Assembly (NCBI GenBank): GCA_023255285.1
Contig: JALRIY010000121.1
Coordinates: forward strand, 1-6,761
DNA: 6,761 nucleotides
Source: Algoriphagus sp.
Lineage (GTDB): Bacteria; Bacteroidota; Bacteroidia; Cytophagales; Cyclobacteriaceae
Direction of reading: 5' to 3'
Shown: in pieces, positions 1 to 5,991 of the stretch
Numbering within the stretch: the first letter of the stretch is position 1
How the letters are laid out: each line of letters begins with the position of its first letter
Position numbers and translations under genes: made by a program
Notes under the pieces: generated by a model
What the model was told of the DNA's origin: nothing
Database searches by the model: none
Seen by the model: the letters and a program-made list of their open reading frames with translations, nothing else

Positions 1-1041
1 CTTCAAAGCATCAAAAAATGTCTTTTTAGTGTAGTAAGGTATGTTGTATTCTGCGGCAGTTGCCTTTACAATTGGAGCAATGTTGCGGTAATGTACGTGA
101 CAAATATCTGGGAATAAATGGTGCTCTACTTGGTAATTCAACCCACCAATCATCCAAGAAAACAAGGGGCTATTTTCCGCATAATTTGAAGTGGTCGCCA
201 ATTGGTGCAACATGCGCTCTCCCTCTACAATTCCATTTTCATTGGCTTGTGGAAACGCAACTTCCGGCATAATGTGTGCCGTTTGGAACACCAGCGAAAT
301 ACTAAGTCCAGTAATAAAATGCAAAAGTAAAAAGGCAAGTAAGATGTGCCCGACACCAAAGGGTGAGAAAATAATTGGCAAGCCTAGTATAAATGCATAA
401 TAGACCAATTTCCATCCAATGATTTTTAAGATTGTGTTCCTATACACATGTTTTCCCTTAAACAAACCCATCTTGTAATACCGATCAAAGCGAATGAAGT
501 CCTTTGAAGTAACCCAAGAAATGGTCGATAACCCGTAAAAAATCCAAGTATACCAATGCTGGAATTCATGAAGTTTATTTTTGGGGGCATGAGGCGAAAA
601 TCGCAGGAAAAATGGCGCATTGATATCGTCATCTCCCTCGGGTATATTAGTGTACGAGTGATGCAATACATTGTGTTGGATTCTCCAAACCGTCGCATTG
701 GCCCCTACCAAATTGAGCGTGTAACCCAATAATTTATTCACCTTGGAATTTTGAGAGTAGGTTCCGTGAATGGCATCGTGCATAATACCCATACCGATAC
801 CAGCCATTCCTAGACCACTTACTACATAGCACGCATATAACTGCCAGGTTTGATCCAATACCCCTGAAACAACTAAAATGATAGGCAGAAAGTAAGCGCT
901 CAACATGACAACGGTTTTAAACTTCATTTCTGGGTTCGCAAATTTAGTTTGCTGCTTAGAAGTGAAGTAGGCATTGACTCTGCTTCGGAGGGTAAGGGAG
1001 AATTCAGACAAGGCTGAATCAGAAAATCGAATGGTCTTAAT
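1..1041 (-). CDS. Membrane fatty-acid (acyl-CoA) desaturase, DesA/linoleoyl-CoA desaturase type; 3' end cut by window
   Basis: Integral-membrane di-iron desaturase that puts a cis double bond into acyl chains, probably for membrane fluidity. Residues are numbered from the ATT at 1041. Histidine box 1 is HDAIH (88-92), box 2 is HNVLHH (123-128) and box 3 is QVEHH (304-308). Gln in place of the first His of box 3 is typical of front-end and bacterial linoleoyl-CoA-type desaturases. Hydrophobic segments lie at about 43-61, 68-87, 205-226 and 231-252. The frame is open to base 1, with 347 codons seen; family members usually run a few tens of residues further. The start is uncertain: the frame opens at 1110, after a TGA at 1113-1111, and has no ATG, GTG or TTG before TTG at 1011 and ATG at 927. 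I chose ATT at 1041 because the following IKTIRFSDS resembles family N-termini from memory. Starting at 927 would keep all histidine boxes. Double-bond position cannot be told. Confidence 0.88.
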   Translation of the reverse strand, partial: MKTIRFSDSALSEFSLTLRSRVNAYFTSKQQTKFANPEMKFKTVVMLSAYFLPIILVVSGVLDQTWQLYACYVVSGLGMAGIGMGIMHDAIHGTYSQNSKVNKLLGYTLNLVGANATVWRIQHNVLHHSYTNIPEGDDDINAPFFLRFSPHAPKNKLHEFQHWYTWIFYGLSTISWVTSKDFIRFDRYYKMGLFKGKHVYRNTILKIIGWKLVYYAFILGLPIIFSPFGVGHILLAFLLLHFITGLSISLVFQTAHIMPEVAFPQANENGIVEGERMLHQLATTSNYAENSPLFSWMIGGLNYQVEHHLFPDICHVHYRNIAPIVKATAAEYNIPYYTKKTFFDALK

Positions 1042-1099
1042 GGGGAGATTATTTTGGTAAGTATTAGTAAATCTGGGTTCTCTAAAAGATTGATGACTG

Positions 1100-1162
1100 C
1101 AGGTTTTAACTCAAAAAAAATTTATTGAATTAAAAAAGTAGAAGAAAAAGAAGTAAAACCTG
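1100..1162 (-). repeat. Long-loop inverted repeat in the likely desaturase mRNA leader
   Basis: CAGGTTTTA (1100-1108) and TAAAACCTG (1154-1162) are exact reverse complements separated by 45 nt of A/T-only or A/T-rich sequence. On the minus-strand RNA this would close a 9-bp stem over a U-rich loop roughly 60 nt upstream of the presumed desaturase start. It may be a leader structure or a chance match; no function is shown. Confidence 0.35.
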
Positions 1163-1214
1163 TGTTGGAGAACTCTTGATTTGCTACTTGTGGCAGGTGA
1201 ATCGCCGATGCTTA

Positions 1215-1248
1215 ACTTGGTGACAAGTGTCGAAAACATTTTTTCGAC
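1215..1248. other. Two back-to-back perfect hairpins
   Basis: ACTTG-GTGA-CAAGT (1215-1228) has a 5-bp stem with a GNRA-type loop in the plus sense. It is followed with no gap by GTCGAAAA-CATT-TTTTCGAC (1229-1248), an 8-bp stem with a 4-nt loop. Neither has a clean U-tract after it on the minus strand, so it is not a classic terminator. It could end the porin transcript weakly, bind a regulator, or lie in the desaturase leader. Confidence 0.4.
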
Positions 1249-1292
1249 TTACAAATGTGCTACTTTAAATTCAAAATTCCTAATATTTAAGT

Positions 1293-1308
1293 CAAATAGC
1301 GGTATTTG
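1293..1308 (-). terminator. Weak hairpin just after the porin stop codon
   Basis: CAAATA-GCGG-TATTTG (1293-1308) is a perfect 6-bp stem with a 4-nt loop, 6 nt beyond the porin stop codon. The minus-strand sequence that follows is A/T-rich but has no strong T-run. This is a weak terminator candidate only. Confidence 0.3.
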
Positions 1309-1314
1309 TAAGAT

Positions 1315-2685
1315 TTAATTCTTAGCTAATTTCCAATTAATTAGCCCATTGAAATGCCACAAGTCCACTTTATTGTACTGTTGAACAGGCTTAAGTGTAG
1401 CGGCTGTTAGCGGTACTTTAGAAACAAAAATCAAATGAAAATCTAAATTTTTTATTTTTTTTGGGGCATATCGTACCCCGAAATTATGTTGGCGGTAACT
1501 TGGGAAATTGTACTTATTGGCTGCTACATCATCTAGTTTTGGTAAAACATGAATTCCCAGATAGGAATACAGTTGTAGAGGATGATTTTTAAAAAGGTAA
1601 GAGGCATATCCCACCACCGCTGTGACTGTTTCAAAGCCTTCGTTTCGTTCTCTAGGAACAAAGGTATACCAGGCATCCTTACCCCATTCCCTCGGGCTCA
1701 ACCACCTCCCTTTTCCAAATACTTGTGTCGAACTAATTTGGGTTTCCCAGGCACCTTTTTTCCAATTTAACTTGGCCGAAATTGCAAAATTTACATCGGA
1801 AGGATTTTTATACTGTTTCACGAGATCGCGATTTCCTCCTTCACCAATACCCTGTTGCAAACCCATTTGAATTCCTGAATTCCAAGACCCTAAGCTATTT
1901 TTTATCGTATTCTCATACGTGATCCAGTAGGTAGCAAACAAATTTTCGGCGATAGTTTGTGAAAGACGAAGTAGCCTTCCTTCTTTCAACTTGCCCACTA
2001 CTTCCCAAATTCCAATCCAAGTACTGTTAGTATTTCCATGATAAGCGGCAGGCGTACCCGAGAGACTTCTACCTTGAGGGAATATTCCAAGCGTCTCCCC
2101 TACTGGTATCCAATCCTTACTTCCACGAATATTCATGCGAGTAATTCCCCATGCACTAAACTTCCACGATGAGATCGGTGAATACCAAACTTGTATCCCT
2201 TCTACTACAGTTGGAGATAGCCGGCCATCTTGGGAATTGACCCATTCGGTCTGAATTCCCATTTTTCCTAATTTAATACCAAACTTCGGCTGAGCATAGC
2301 TTAAGGAGAGTAATTCTAATCTCCCAAAAAAATGGTCTTTTGGATCCAATAAGTTAAATAAACCAGATTCGTACCGATTTGACTGCCTAGTAGTTGGGTC
2401 AATTTCCCAAAAAGGTGAACTAAACAAATTCGCAAAAATTCGATAGCCCCCTTGCACCTCCCAATGTTTAGCTAAGCTTAATCTTCCACCAGCCACTGTG
2501 GAAATACCCATTGCATAGTCCGATTTAAGCTCCTTATTCGTATAGGACGTGTTCATCCAAAAACTACGAAAACTTACCTCTGGAATAAATAGGACTTTTT
2601 TCTCCGTTGCCTTCCGGGAATTCTGTCCAAATCCAGAAGGCTGATTGAAGATAAAATAGAAAATTACAACGAGCAAAAACCTCAC
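1315..2685 (-). CDS. OprD-like outer-membrane porin
   Basis: Predicted outer-membrane beta-barrel channel, 456 aa. Residues 1-20 form a signal peptide (MRFLLVVIFYFIFNQ, then a likely cut at FG-Q). The rest is alternating aromatic/polar sequence with many Gly, Trp and Tyr and no long hydrophobic helix, as expected for a barrel. Residues 138-168 (KLGKMGIQTEWVN, then DGRLSP and VEGIQVWY) match the OprD-family pattern LG-x-L-x-T-x-x-VN-x-x-D-x-R-x-x-P-x-x-x-EG, known from memory. The start is GTG at 2685, which overlaps the stop of the upstream dihaem cytochrome gene by 4 nt (GTGA). The two are therefore probably co-transcribed and translationally coupled. Coupling to a TsdA-like cytochrome suggests, by inference only, that the porin passes thiosulfate, tetrathionate or another small substrate to the periplasm. 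Fold is fairly sure; substrate is unknown. Confidence 0.8.
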   Translation of the reverse strand: MRFLLVVIFYFIFNQPSGFGQNSRKATEKKVLFIPEVSFRSFWMNTSYTNKELKSDYAMGISTVAGGRLSLAKHWEVQGGYRIFANLFSSPFWEIDPTTRQSNRYESGLFNLLDPKDHFFGRLELLSLSYAQPKFGIKLGKMGIQTEWVNSQDGRLSPTVVEGIQVWYSPISSWKFSAWGITRMNIRGSKDWIPVGETLGIFPQGRSLSGTPAAYHGNTNSTWIGIWEVVGKLKEGRLLRLSQTIAENLFATYWITYENTIKNSLGSWNSGIQMGLQQGIGEGGNRDLVKQYKNPSDVNFAISAKLNWKKGAWETQISSTQVFGKGRWLSPREWGKDAWYTFVPRERNEGFETVTAVVGYASYLFKNHPLQLYSYLGIHVLPKLDDVAANKYNFPSYRQHNFGVRYAPKKIKNLDFHLIFVSKVPLTAATLKPVQQYNKVDLWHFNGLINWKLAKN

Positions 2686-3734
2686 TTTGTGCTAGACTTT
2701 GCTGCTTTAATAGGTTTGAAAGGGCCAAACTTATGTTGTTCTTCTGTAAATTCATCAGCAAAAGGACCAAAGGGATGATCCATAGGTTTCTTTGAAATAT
2801 CAGGCCAATCTTTGGAAAGATCCTTTTTAGGCCTTTCCATACTATTGACATAAGCAGCAACATCCCAAGATTCCTCATCTGTCAATAGTGGTTGTTCAAA
2901 AGTGACCCCTAAAGGCATATTTGCTTTGACATAGCCCGCAAATCGAGACAATCGGTAAAGTCCTGCACCCTGGTTGTAACTTGCATCTCCCCACAACGGT
3001 GGATAAACGTAGCCACTTCCATCCGGTTTAGCCATCCCTTTACCATCCGCTTGGTGGCAGCTGGCACATTGACTATCATAAACCAACTTTCCTTTTATAG
3101 GGTCTGCTGCGCGGTCCATTAGGGGAAGGGAATAGATTCCTGATCCTAGGGGCGATTCTCCTTTAGGAACTTCTTTACCCACCCAATTGATATATGCAGC
3201 CATTGCTTTCATTTCCTTGGATTCGCGCTCCAAAGGCTTCCCATTCAAGCTCCGCTCAAAGCAATCATTGATTCGTTTCTGAATATCTTCTTCTTGACCT
3301 GATCGGGCACGAACCTTAGGGTAAGTTGCAGCCACTGCTCCATAATTATTCCCTAGAGGAACTGTTCCTGCTTGTAAATGGCAATTTTGGCAATTCAACC
3401 CATTTGAAATTGCCTTTACCTTGCCATTAGGACCTAGGTATTCTGCTGTATTTGCCACCAATTCTTTTCCATATTTTAGTTCTTCCGCATTGGATTCTTG
3501 ATCCATTTCCGACCAGTCAGGTGCTTTCCAAACTAGCGCAGGATCGGCTAACGAATTGACCACCGGGAGCTCCACTGTAGCAGCAGAGACCTCCGGGTCG
3601 GCTTGCGAAAGTGAGGGTAGCTGAACCCCAGAAAAGGAAAGAAATACGACAAATCCTACAAGTACGACTAAGGAAACAGTTAGCCCGAGCAGGGCCACCA
3701 AAAGAGTGATAAGCTTGAGAAATGGCTGCATCAT
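2682..3734 (-). CDS. tsdA: Membrane-anchored dihaem cytochrome c, TsdA-like (thiosulfate dehydrogenase / tetrathionate reductase)
   Basis: Periplasm-facing dihaem c-type cytochrome, 350 aa. TsdA enzymes interconvert thiosulfate and tetrathionate. An N-terminal membrane helix (about 8-34) with no clear cleavage site should anchor it in the inner membrane. Domain 1 carries haem motif CQNCH (115-119) within NGLNCQNCHL, then RINDCFERSLNGKPL (154-168), whose Cys158 fits the unusual Cys ligand of the TsdA active-site haem, then EMKAMAAYINW (174-184). Domain 2 has CASCH (223-227), PPLWG (245-249), GAG (256-258) and NMP (272-274), where Met273 is the likely second haem ligand. ATG at 3734 is followed by a second ATG; either could start. 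The gene overlaps the porin by GTGA. A CRP/FNR-like site lies 57-72 nt upstream. Family assignment rests on motifs from memory; a related dihaem cytochrome with another substrate is possible. Confidence 0.82.
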   Translation of the reverse strand: MMQPFLKLITLLVALLGLTVSLVVLVGFVVFLSFSGVQLPSLSQADPEVSAATVELPVVNSLADPALVWKAPDWSEMDQESNAEELKYGKELVANTAEYLGPNGKVKAISNGLNCQNCHLQAGTVPLGNNYGAVAATYPKVRARSGQEEDIQKRINDCFERSLNGKPLERESKEMKAMAAYINWVGKEVPKGESPLGSGIYSLPLMDRAADPIKGKLVYDSQCASCHQADGKGMAKPDGSGYVYPPLWGDASYNQGAGLYRLSRFAGYVKANMPLGVTFEQPLLTDEESWDVAAYVNSMERPKKDLSKDWPDISKKPMDHPFGPFADEFTEEQHKFGPFKPIKAAKSSTK

Positions 3735-3758
3735 CGGAATTAGATTCTTTAGGTAAAA

Positions 3759-3770
3759 TACAAATTTGTA
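3759..3770. promoter_or_regulatory. 12-bp perfect palindrome in the tsdA-like promoter region
   Basis: TACAAATTTGTA is a perfect palindrome 25-36 nt upstream of the cytochrome start codon, between the start and the CRP/FNR-like site. It contains TTTG but not a properly spaced TAnnTTTG box. It could be part of a degenerate promoter or a regulator site. Confidence 0.35.
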
Positions 3771-3790
3771 AAATAGTACTTACTAGTTCC

Positions 3791-3806
3791 TGTGACTCCG
3801 GTCACT
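3791..3806. promoter_or_regulatory. CRP/FNR-family-like operator upstream of the tsdA-like gene
   Basis: TGTGA-CTCCGG-TCACT matches the CRP-type consensus TGTGA-N6-TCACA at 9 of 10 half-site positions. Its core GTGAC-TCCG-GTCAC is a perfect 5-bp inverted repeat. It lies 57-72 nt upstream of the cytochrome ATG, in the 116-nt gap after the thioesterase stop. As a hairpin it has no T-run on the minus strand, so an operator fits better than a terminator. The promoter lacks a clear TAnnTTTG box, which would suit an activator-dependent promoter (inference). Confidence 0.55.
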
Positions 3807-3850
3807 CAATTTATTTTTTTACCAAAAAAATTAAATCCAAAAAGAACCAC

Positions 3851-4573
3851 TTATACCCAATTAATCTGGGATACAAAAACCAATTTATCCTCCACCTTTC
3901 CTTGAATAAATGAGGATGAATCTGATTCCAAAAGCAATAATTCAACTTGATCACCTGCCTTACATTCAGCCAGATAGTTGATTGCAATTTGGCTGGGAAA
4001 TACTCCGCGATCTGCGGCAATATTTTCGATCCATCGAATGTAGCTGGTGTGATTCACATGGTGGTACAAATCCAAATCCGAATACTGAACTTGAATGAGT
4101 TTGCTGGCTACTACAAAACCTGAAGCCTCCAATTTGGCGGGTTGCCAAGTAGGTGCCGCTAAAGGATTGAAAAGGAAAGGAGGAAGTACGGATTCTGGCT
4201 TAAGAATTCTCTTTTTCTCAATATGCACCAATAACCAAGAGGACATAGCTCGAGCCACTACCTCCTCGTGCTGATCCCATACCAAAAACTCACGAAAAGC
4301 AAATGCACCTGCTTGTCCTCTTCCACCCGTAAAAATCCGAAGCGAATCTCCCCAACGAGGAAATTGGCTTACTTTTATTTCTAATCGTGAAAGCGCCCAC
4401 ATCAACTGTTGCTCCAGTAAGTTCCTGCCAAACCCTTGAGAATCCGCATGTTTCCAAGCGATTTCTTGAAAAAGATCAGCCAAAGCACATAAACTTAAGT
4501 TTCCATTGGGATGTACCTGAAAAGTTCCTACTTCAAACGATTTGTCGAATTGAAAATTCTCAGGAAAACTCAT
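3851..4573 (-). CDS. Acyl-ACP thioesterase (FatA/FatB-like, double hot-dog)
   Basis: Cytoplasmic enzyme of 240 aa expected to release free fatty acids from acyl-ACP. The N-terminal hot-dog half (about 7-140) shows MWALSRLEIKVSQFPRWGDSL (58-78 region) and the C-terminal half (about 150-240) shows YSDLDLYHHVNHTSYIRWIE (164-183), the equivalent of the family motif D-x-N-x-HVNN-x-x-Y. INYLAEC (198-204) matches the region of the conserved Glu and Cys. The plant and bacterial motif usually has Asn two residues after the Asp; here that position is Tyr170, while His172 and Asn174 are kept. The length is near that of bacterial family members. ATG at 4573 overlaps the stop of the MFS gene upstream by 4 nt (ATGA), so the two genes are likely one operon. 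Function could be altered by the substitution, or the enzyme may use other residues. Confidence 0.83.
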   Translation of the reverse strand: MSFPENFQFDKSFEVGTFQVHPNGNLSLCALADLFQEIAWKHADSQGFGRNLLEQQLMWALSRLEIKVSQFPRWGDSLRIFTGGRGQAGAFAFREFLVWDQHEEVVARAMSSWLLVHIEKKRILKPESVLPPFLFNPLAAPTWQPAKLEASGFVVASKLIQVQYSDLDLYHHVNHTSYIRWIENIAADRGVFPSQIAINYLAECKAGDQVELLLLESDSSSFIQGKVEDKLVFVSQINWV

Positions 4574-5736
4574 GATTTAGGAGCACTTTCTTGCGCATAA
4601 AAGACCTTCTTCCCAAAACTACTCAACAACAAGATACCTACACCATTGACAGCAATGAGGGCAAAAGAAATCTTCAGGTTGAAAAGTTCAGCGATAAATC
4701 CAATAACCGCAGGACCAATCAAAAACCCAAAAAACGAAAGTGTCGATACAATCGCCAAGGCAACACTTGGACTATACAAGTTGGATCTTCCCGCAATCCC
4801 ATAGGCAACAGGTACGATTGAAGCTACACCAAAACCTACTAACAAAAATCCAAACGCCGCCGAATACAAATTTGGAAAGACCACTGCAAGAACCAAACCT
4901 AAAAAAATCAACATTCCACTTACCTGAAGTACTAAAAGCTTTCCAAACCGATTACTAGCCTTATCGGTTACAAACCTTCCCGAGGCCATCGCACCCATAA
5001 AACAGACATAGCCGATTGAAACCAAAGCAGGCTCGGCCTCCACAATATTTTTGAAGTAGACTCCGCTCCAATCAAACATACAACCTTCAGCCATCATACC
5101 TAGAAACGAAATTAGCCCTACACGTAGTAGCAATTGATCAGGCTTTTTTAAAACCAAGCCGCTTGCCTCAGTACCTTCACGCTTGTCATTGACTATGTAT
5201 TTTTGAGAAGCTAAAATGATGACTATAGCTAGTAGCGTGACCAATCCATAATGGGCCGCAGGCGAGAATTGAAGAAAAATCATCCCTGCACCAAGCCCTG
5301 CTCCTGTAAAACCCGCCATACTCCATAGCCCATGGAAGGAAGCCAAAATACTTTTCCCTAGTTGATCTTCCAGGCCTAGGGCTTGTGTATTTAAAGAGAT
5401 ATTCATGATGTTGCCCAATAATCCAAACAATCCTAGGATAGGTACGATCATCCAAATACTTGGAGCCAATCCAATCAAGGGTAAGGTCAAGGCATACCCA
5501 AAACTACAAATTAGAATGACGATTCGACTACCATAGTGATGCACAGACCATCCCGCGATAGGCAATCCCAACATGGATCCAATAGGAAGACAGAGTAATA
5601 AAGAACCCAATTCTCCTTCAGAAAGTCTGAATTTAGTTTGAATATCGGGTATACGAGCTGCCCAACTAGCAAAGCAAATTCCCACAAAGAAAAATAATGC
5701 CCCAAGTGCTATTCGACGTTTGGAAAGGTAATTCAT
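4570..5736 (-). CDS. MFS permease, YbjJ-like
   Basis: Inner-membrane major facilitator superfamily transporter, 388 aa, with about 12 hydrophobic segments and the usual central cytoplasmic loop (about 182-201). FASWAARIPDIQ (22-33) followed by LSEGELGSLLL resembles the E. coli YbjJ group. A loop 2-3 motif A variant is seen at 61-71 (AGWSVHHYGSR), and a second-half counterpart at 253-266 (GRFVTDKASNRFGK). Substrate is unknown. The open frame extends to an ATG at 5790, but I chose ATG at 5736. It gives a normal MFS N-terminus (MNYLSKRRIALG), has AAAGGA about 11 nt upstream, and lies downstream of a TAnnTTTG promoter box at 5762-5769 that would put the 5790 ATG outside the transcript. The gene ends in an ATGA overlap with the thioesterase, suggesting a joint role, perhaps export of a product; that is inference. 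Confidence 0.88.
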   Translation of the reverse strand: MNYLSKRRIALGALFFFVGICFASWAARIPDIQTKFRLSEGELGSLLLCLPIGSMLGLPIAGWSVHHYGSRIVILICSFGYALTLPLIGLAPSIWMIVPILGLFGLLGNIMNISLNTQALGLEDQLGKSILASFHGLWSMAGFTGAGLGAGMIFLQFSPAAHYGLVTLLAIVIILASQKYIVNDKREGTEASGLVLKKPDQLLLRVGLISFLGMMAEGCMFDWSGVYFKNIVEAEPALVSIGYVCFMGAMASGRFVTDKASNRFGKLLVLQVSGMLIFLGLVLAVVFPNLYSAAFGFLLVGFGVASIVPVAYGIAGRSNLYSPSVALAIVSTLSFFGFLIGPAVIGFIAELFNLKISFALIAVNGVGILLLSSFGKKVFYAQESAPKS

Positions 5737-5761
5737 GTAGCGTCCATCCTTTAAAACGAGG

Positions 5762-5769
5762 CAAAGGTA
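5762..5769 (-). promoter_or_regulatory. Bacteroidota-type -7 promoter box for the MFS-thioesterase operon
   Basis: On the minus strand the sequence is TACCTTTG, an exact match to the TAnnTTTG -7 element of Bacteroidota sigma-A promoters. It ends 25 nt upstream of the MFS ATG at 5736. The nearest upstream TTTG is 26 nt away, longer than the usual spacing, so the -33 element is weak. A second match, TAGTTTTG, lies at 5811-5818 without a well-placed -33 element. Confidence 0.5.
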
Positions 5770-5855
5770 CAGAGAATATAAAAGAAACATGGGGGCAAAG
5801 TAACCAGCAACAAAACTATTCTCCTTTTTGGGTTGTTGAATGAAAAAATAGGCAA

Positions 5856-5936
5856 ATGGAATTCATCATCGTTGGGGTTATTGTGGTAACTATAATCATT
5901 TTTATACGAATTATAATTAAAAAGGTATTTCACTAA
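5856..5936 (+). CDS. Speculative 26-aa hydrophobic peptide (single membrane segment)
   Basis: A plus-strand ORF of 26 codons sits in the gap between the MFS promoter and the yeeE terminator. It starts MEFIIVGVIVV, continues as an almost unbroken run of Ile, Val, Thr and Phe to about residue 17, then a basic tail with RIIIKKVFH. That is the pattern of a small single-span membrane protein with a positive C-terminus. The stop codon (5934-5936) directly abuts the 12-bp-stem hairpin at 5937-5966. There is one ATG, preceded by an A-rich leader but no clear Shine-Dalgarno sequence, and I see no TAnnTTTG box upstream on this strand. It may be a chance ORF in A/T-rich DNA, where Ile codons are common. 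I do not recognise a family. Confidence 0.25.
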   Translation: MEFIIVGVIVVTIIIFIRIIIKKVFH

Positions 5937-5966
5937 AAATGCCACCTTATTTCAAAGGTGGCATTT
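5937..5966 (-). terminator. Rho-independent terminator of the YeeE/YedE genes
   Basis: AAATGCCACCTT (5937-5948) and AAGGTGGCATTT (5955-5966) are exact reverse complements, giving a 12-bp stem with a 6-nt loop. Read on the minus strand, the stem runs into TTTTT ending at 5935. It begins 25 nt after the stop codon of the 161-aa gene. The plus-strand tail is weaker (ATTTAATAAT), but the hairpin could also end the small plus-strand ORF. Confidence 0.85.
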
Positions 5967-5991
5967 AATAATCCTATTTATTACTTGTTAG

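Larger units (their letters stand above)
1042..1314. other. Intergenic region between porin stop and desaturase start, rich in small inverted repeats
   Basis: This 273-nt gap should hold the 3' end of the cytochrome-porin transcript and the promoter and leader of the desaturase. I see three short perfect hairpins (1293-1308, 1229-1248, 1215-1228) and one long-loop inverted repeat (1100-1162), but no TAnnTTTG box on the minus strand. A 42-codon minus-strand ORF (1239 to 1111) is in the same frame as the desaturase but reads as low-complexity Phe-rich sequence, so I do not call it a gene. Confidence 0.6.

Noticed and set aside
426..698. Minus-strand 90-aa ORF inside the desaturase region.
   Set aside because: It is an out-of-frame shadow; the frame with HNVLHH and the other histidine boxes is the coding one.
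1111..1239. Minus-strand 42-codon ORF in the same frame as the desaturase, ending at TGA 1113-1111; considered as a true N-terminus cut by a stop.
   Set aside because: Its second half is low-complexity Phe-rich sequence from T-runs, it overlaps the hairpin cluster, and known desaturases start near KTIRF, so it is more likely noncoding.
3791..3806. Reading the GTGAC/GTCAC palindrome as the thioesterase terminator.
   Set aside because: The stem is only 5 bp and there is no T-run after it on the minus strand.
4387..4958. Plus-strand ORFs of 62-76 aa across the thioesterase and MFS genes.
   Set aside because: They are antisense shadows of well-supported minus-strand genes, with no family features.
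5737..5790. Longer MFS start at ATG 5790.
   Set aside because: The extra 18 residues do not resemble MFS N-termini, and a TAnnTTTG promoter box lies inside this stretch.
5751..5945. Minus-strand 64-aa ORF between the MFS and YeeE/YedE genes.
   Set aside because: It starts in the terminator hairpin, is Asn/Tyr-rich in A/T-rich DNA, and overlaps the MFS promoter; no domain is recognisable.
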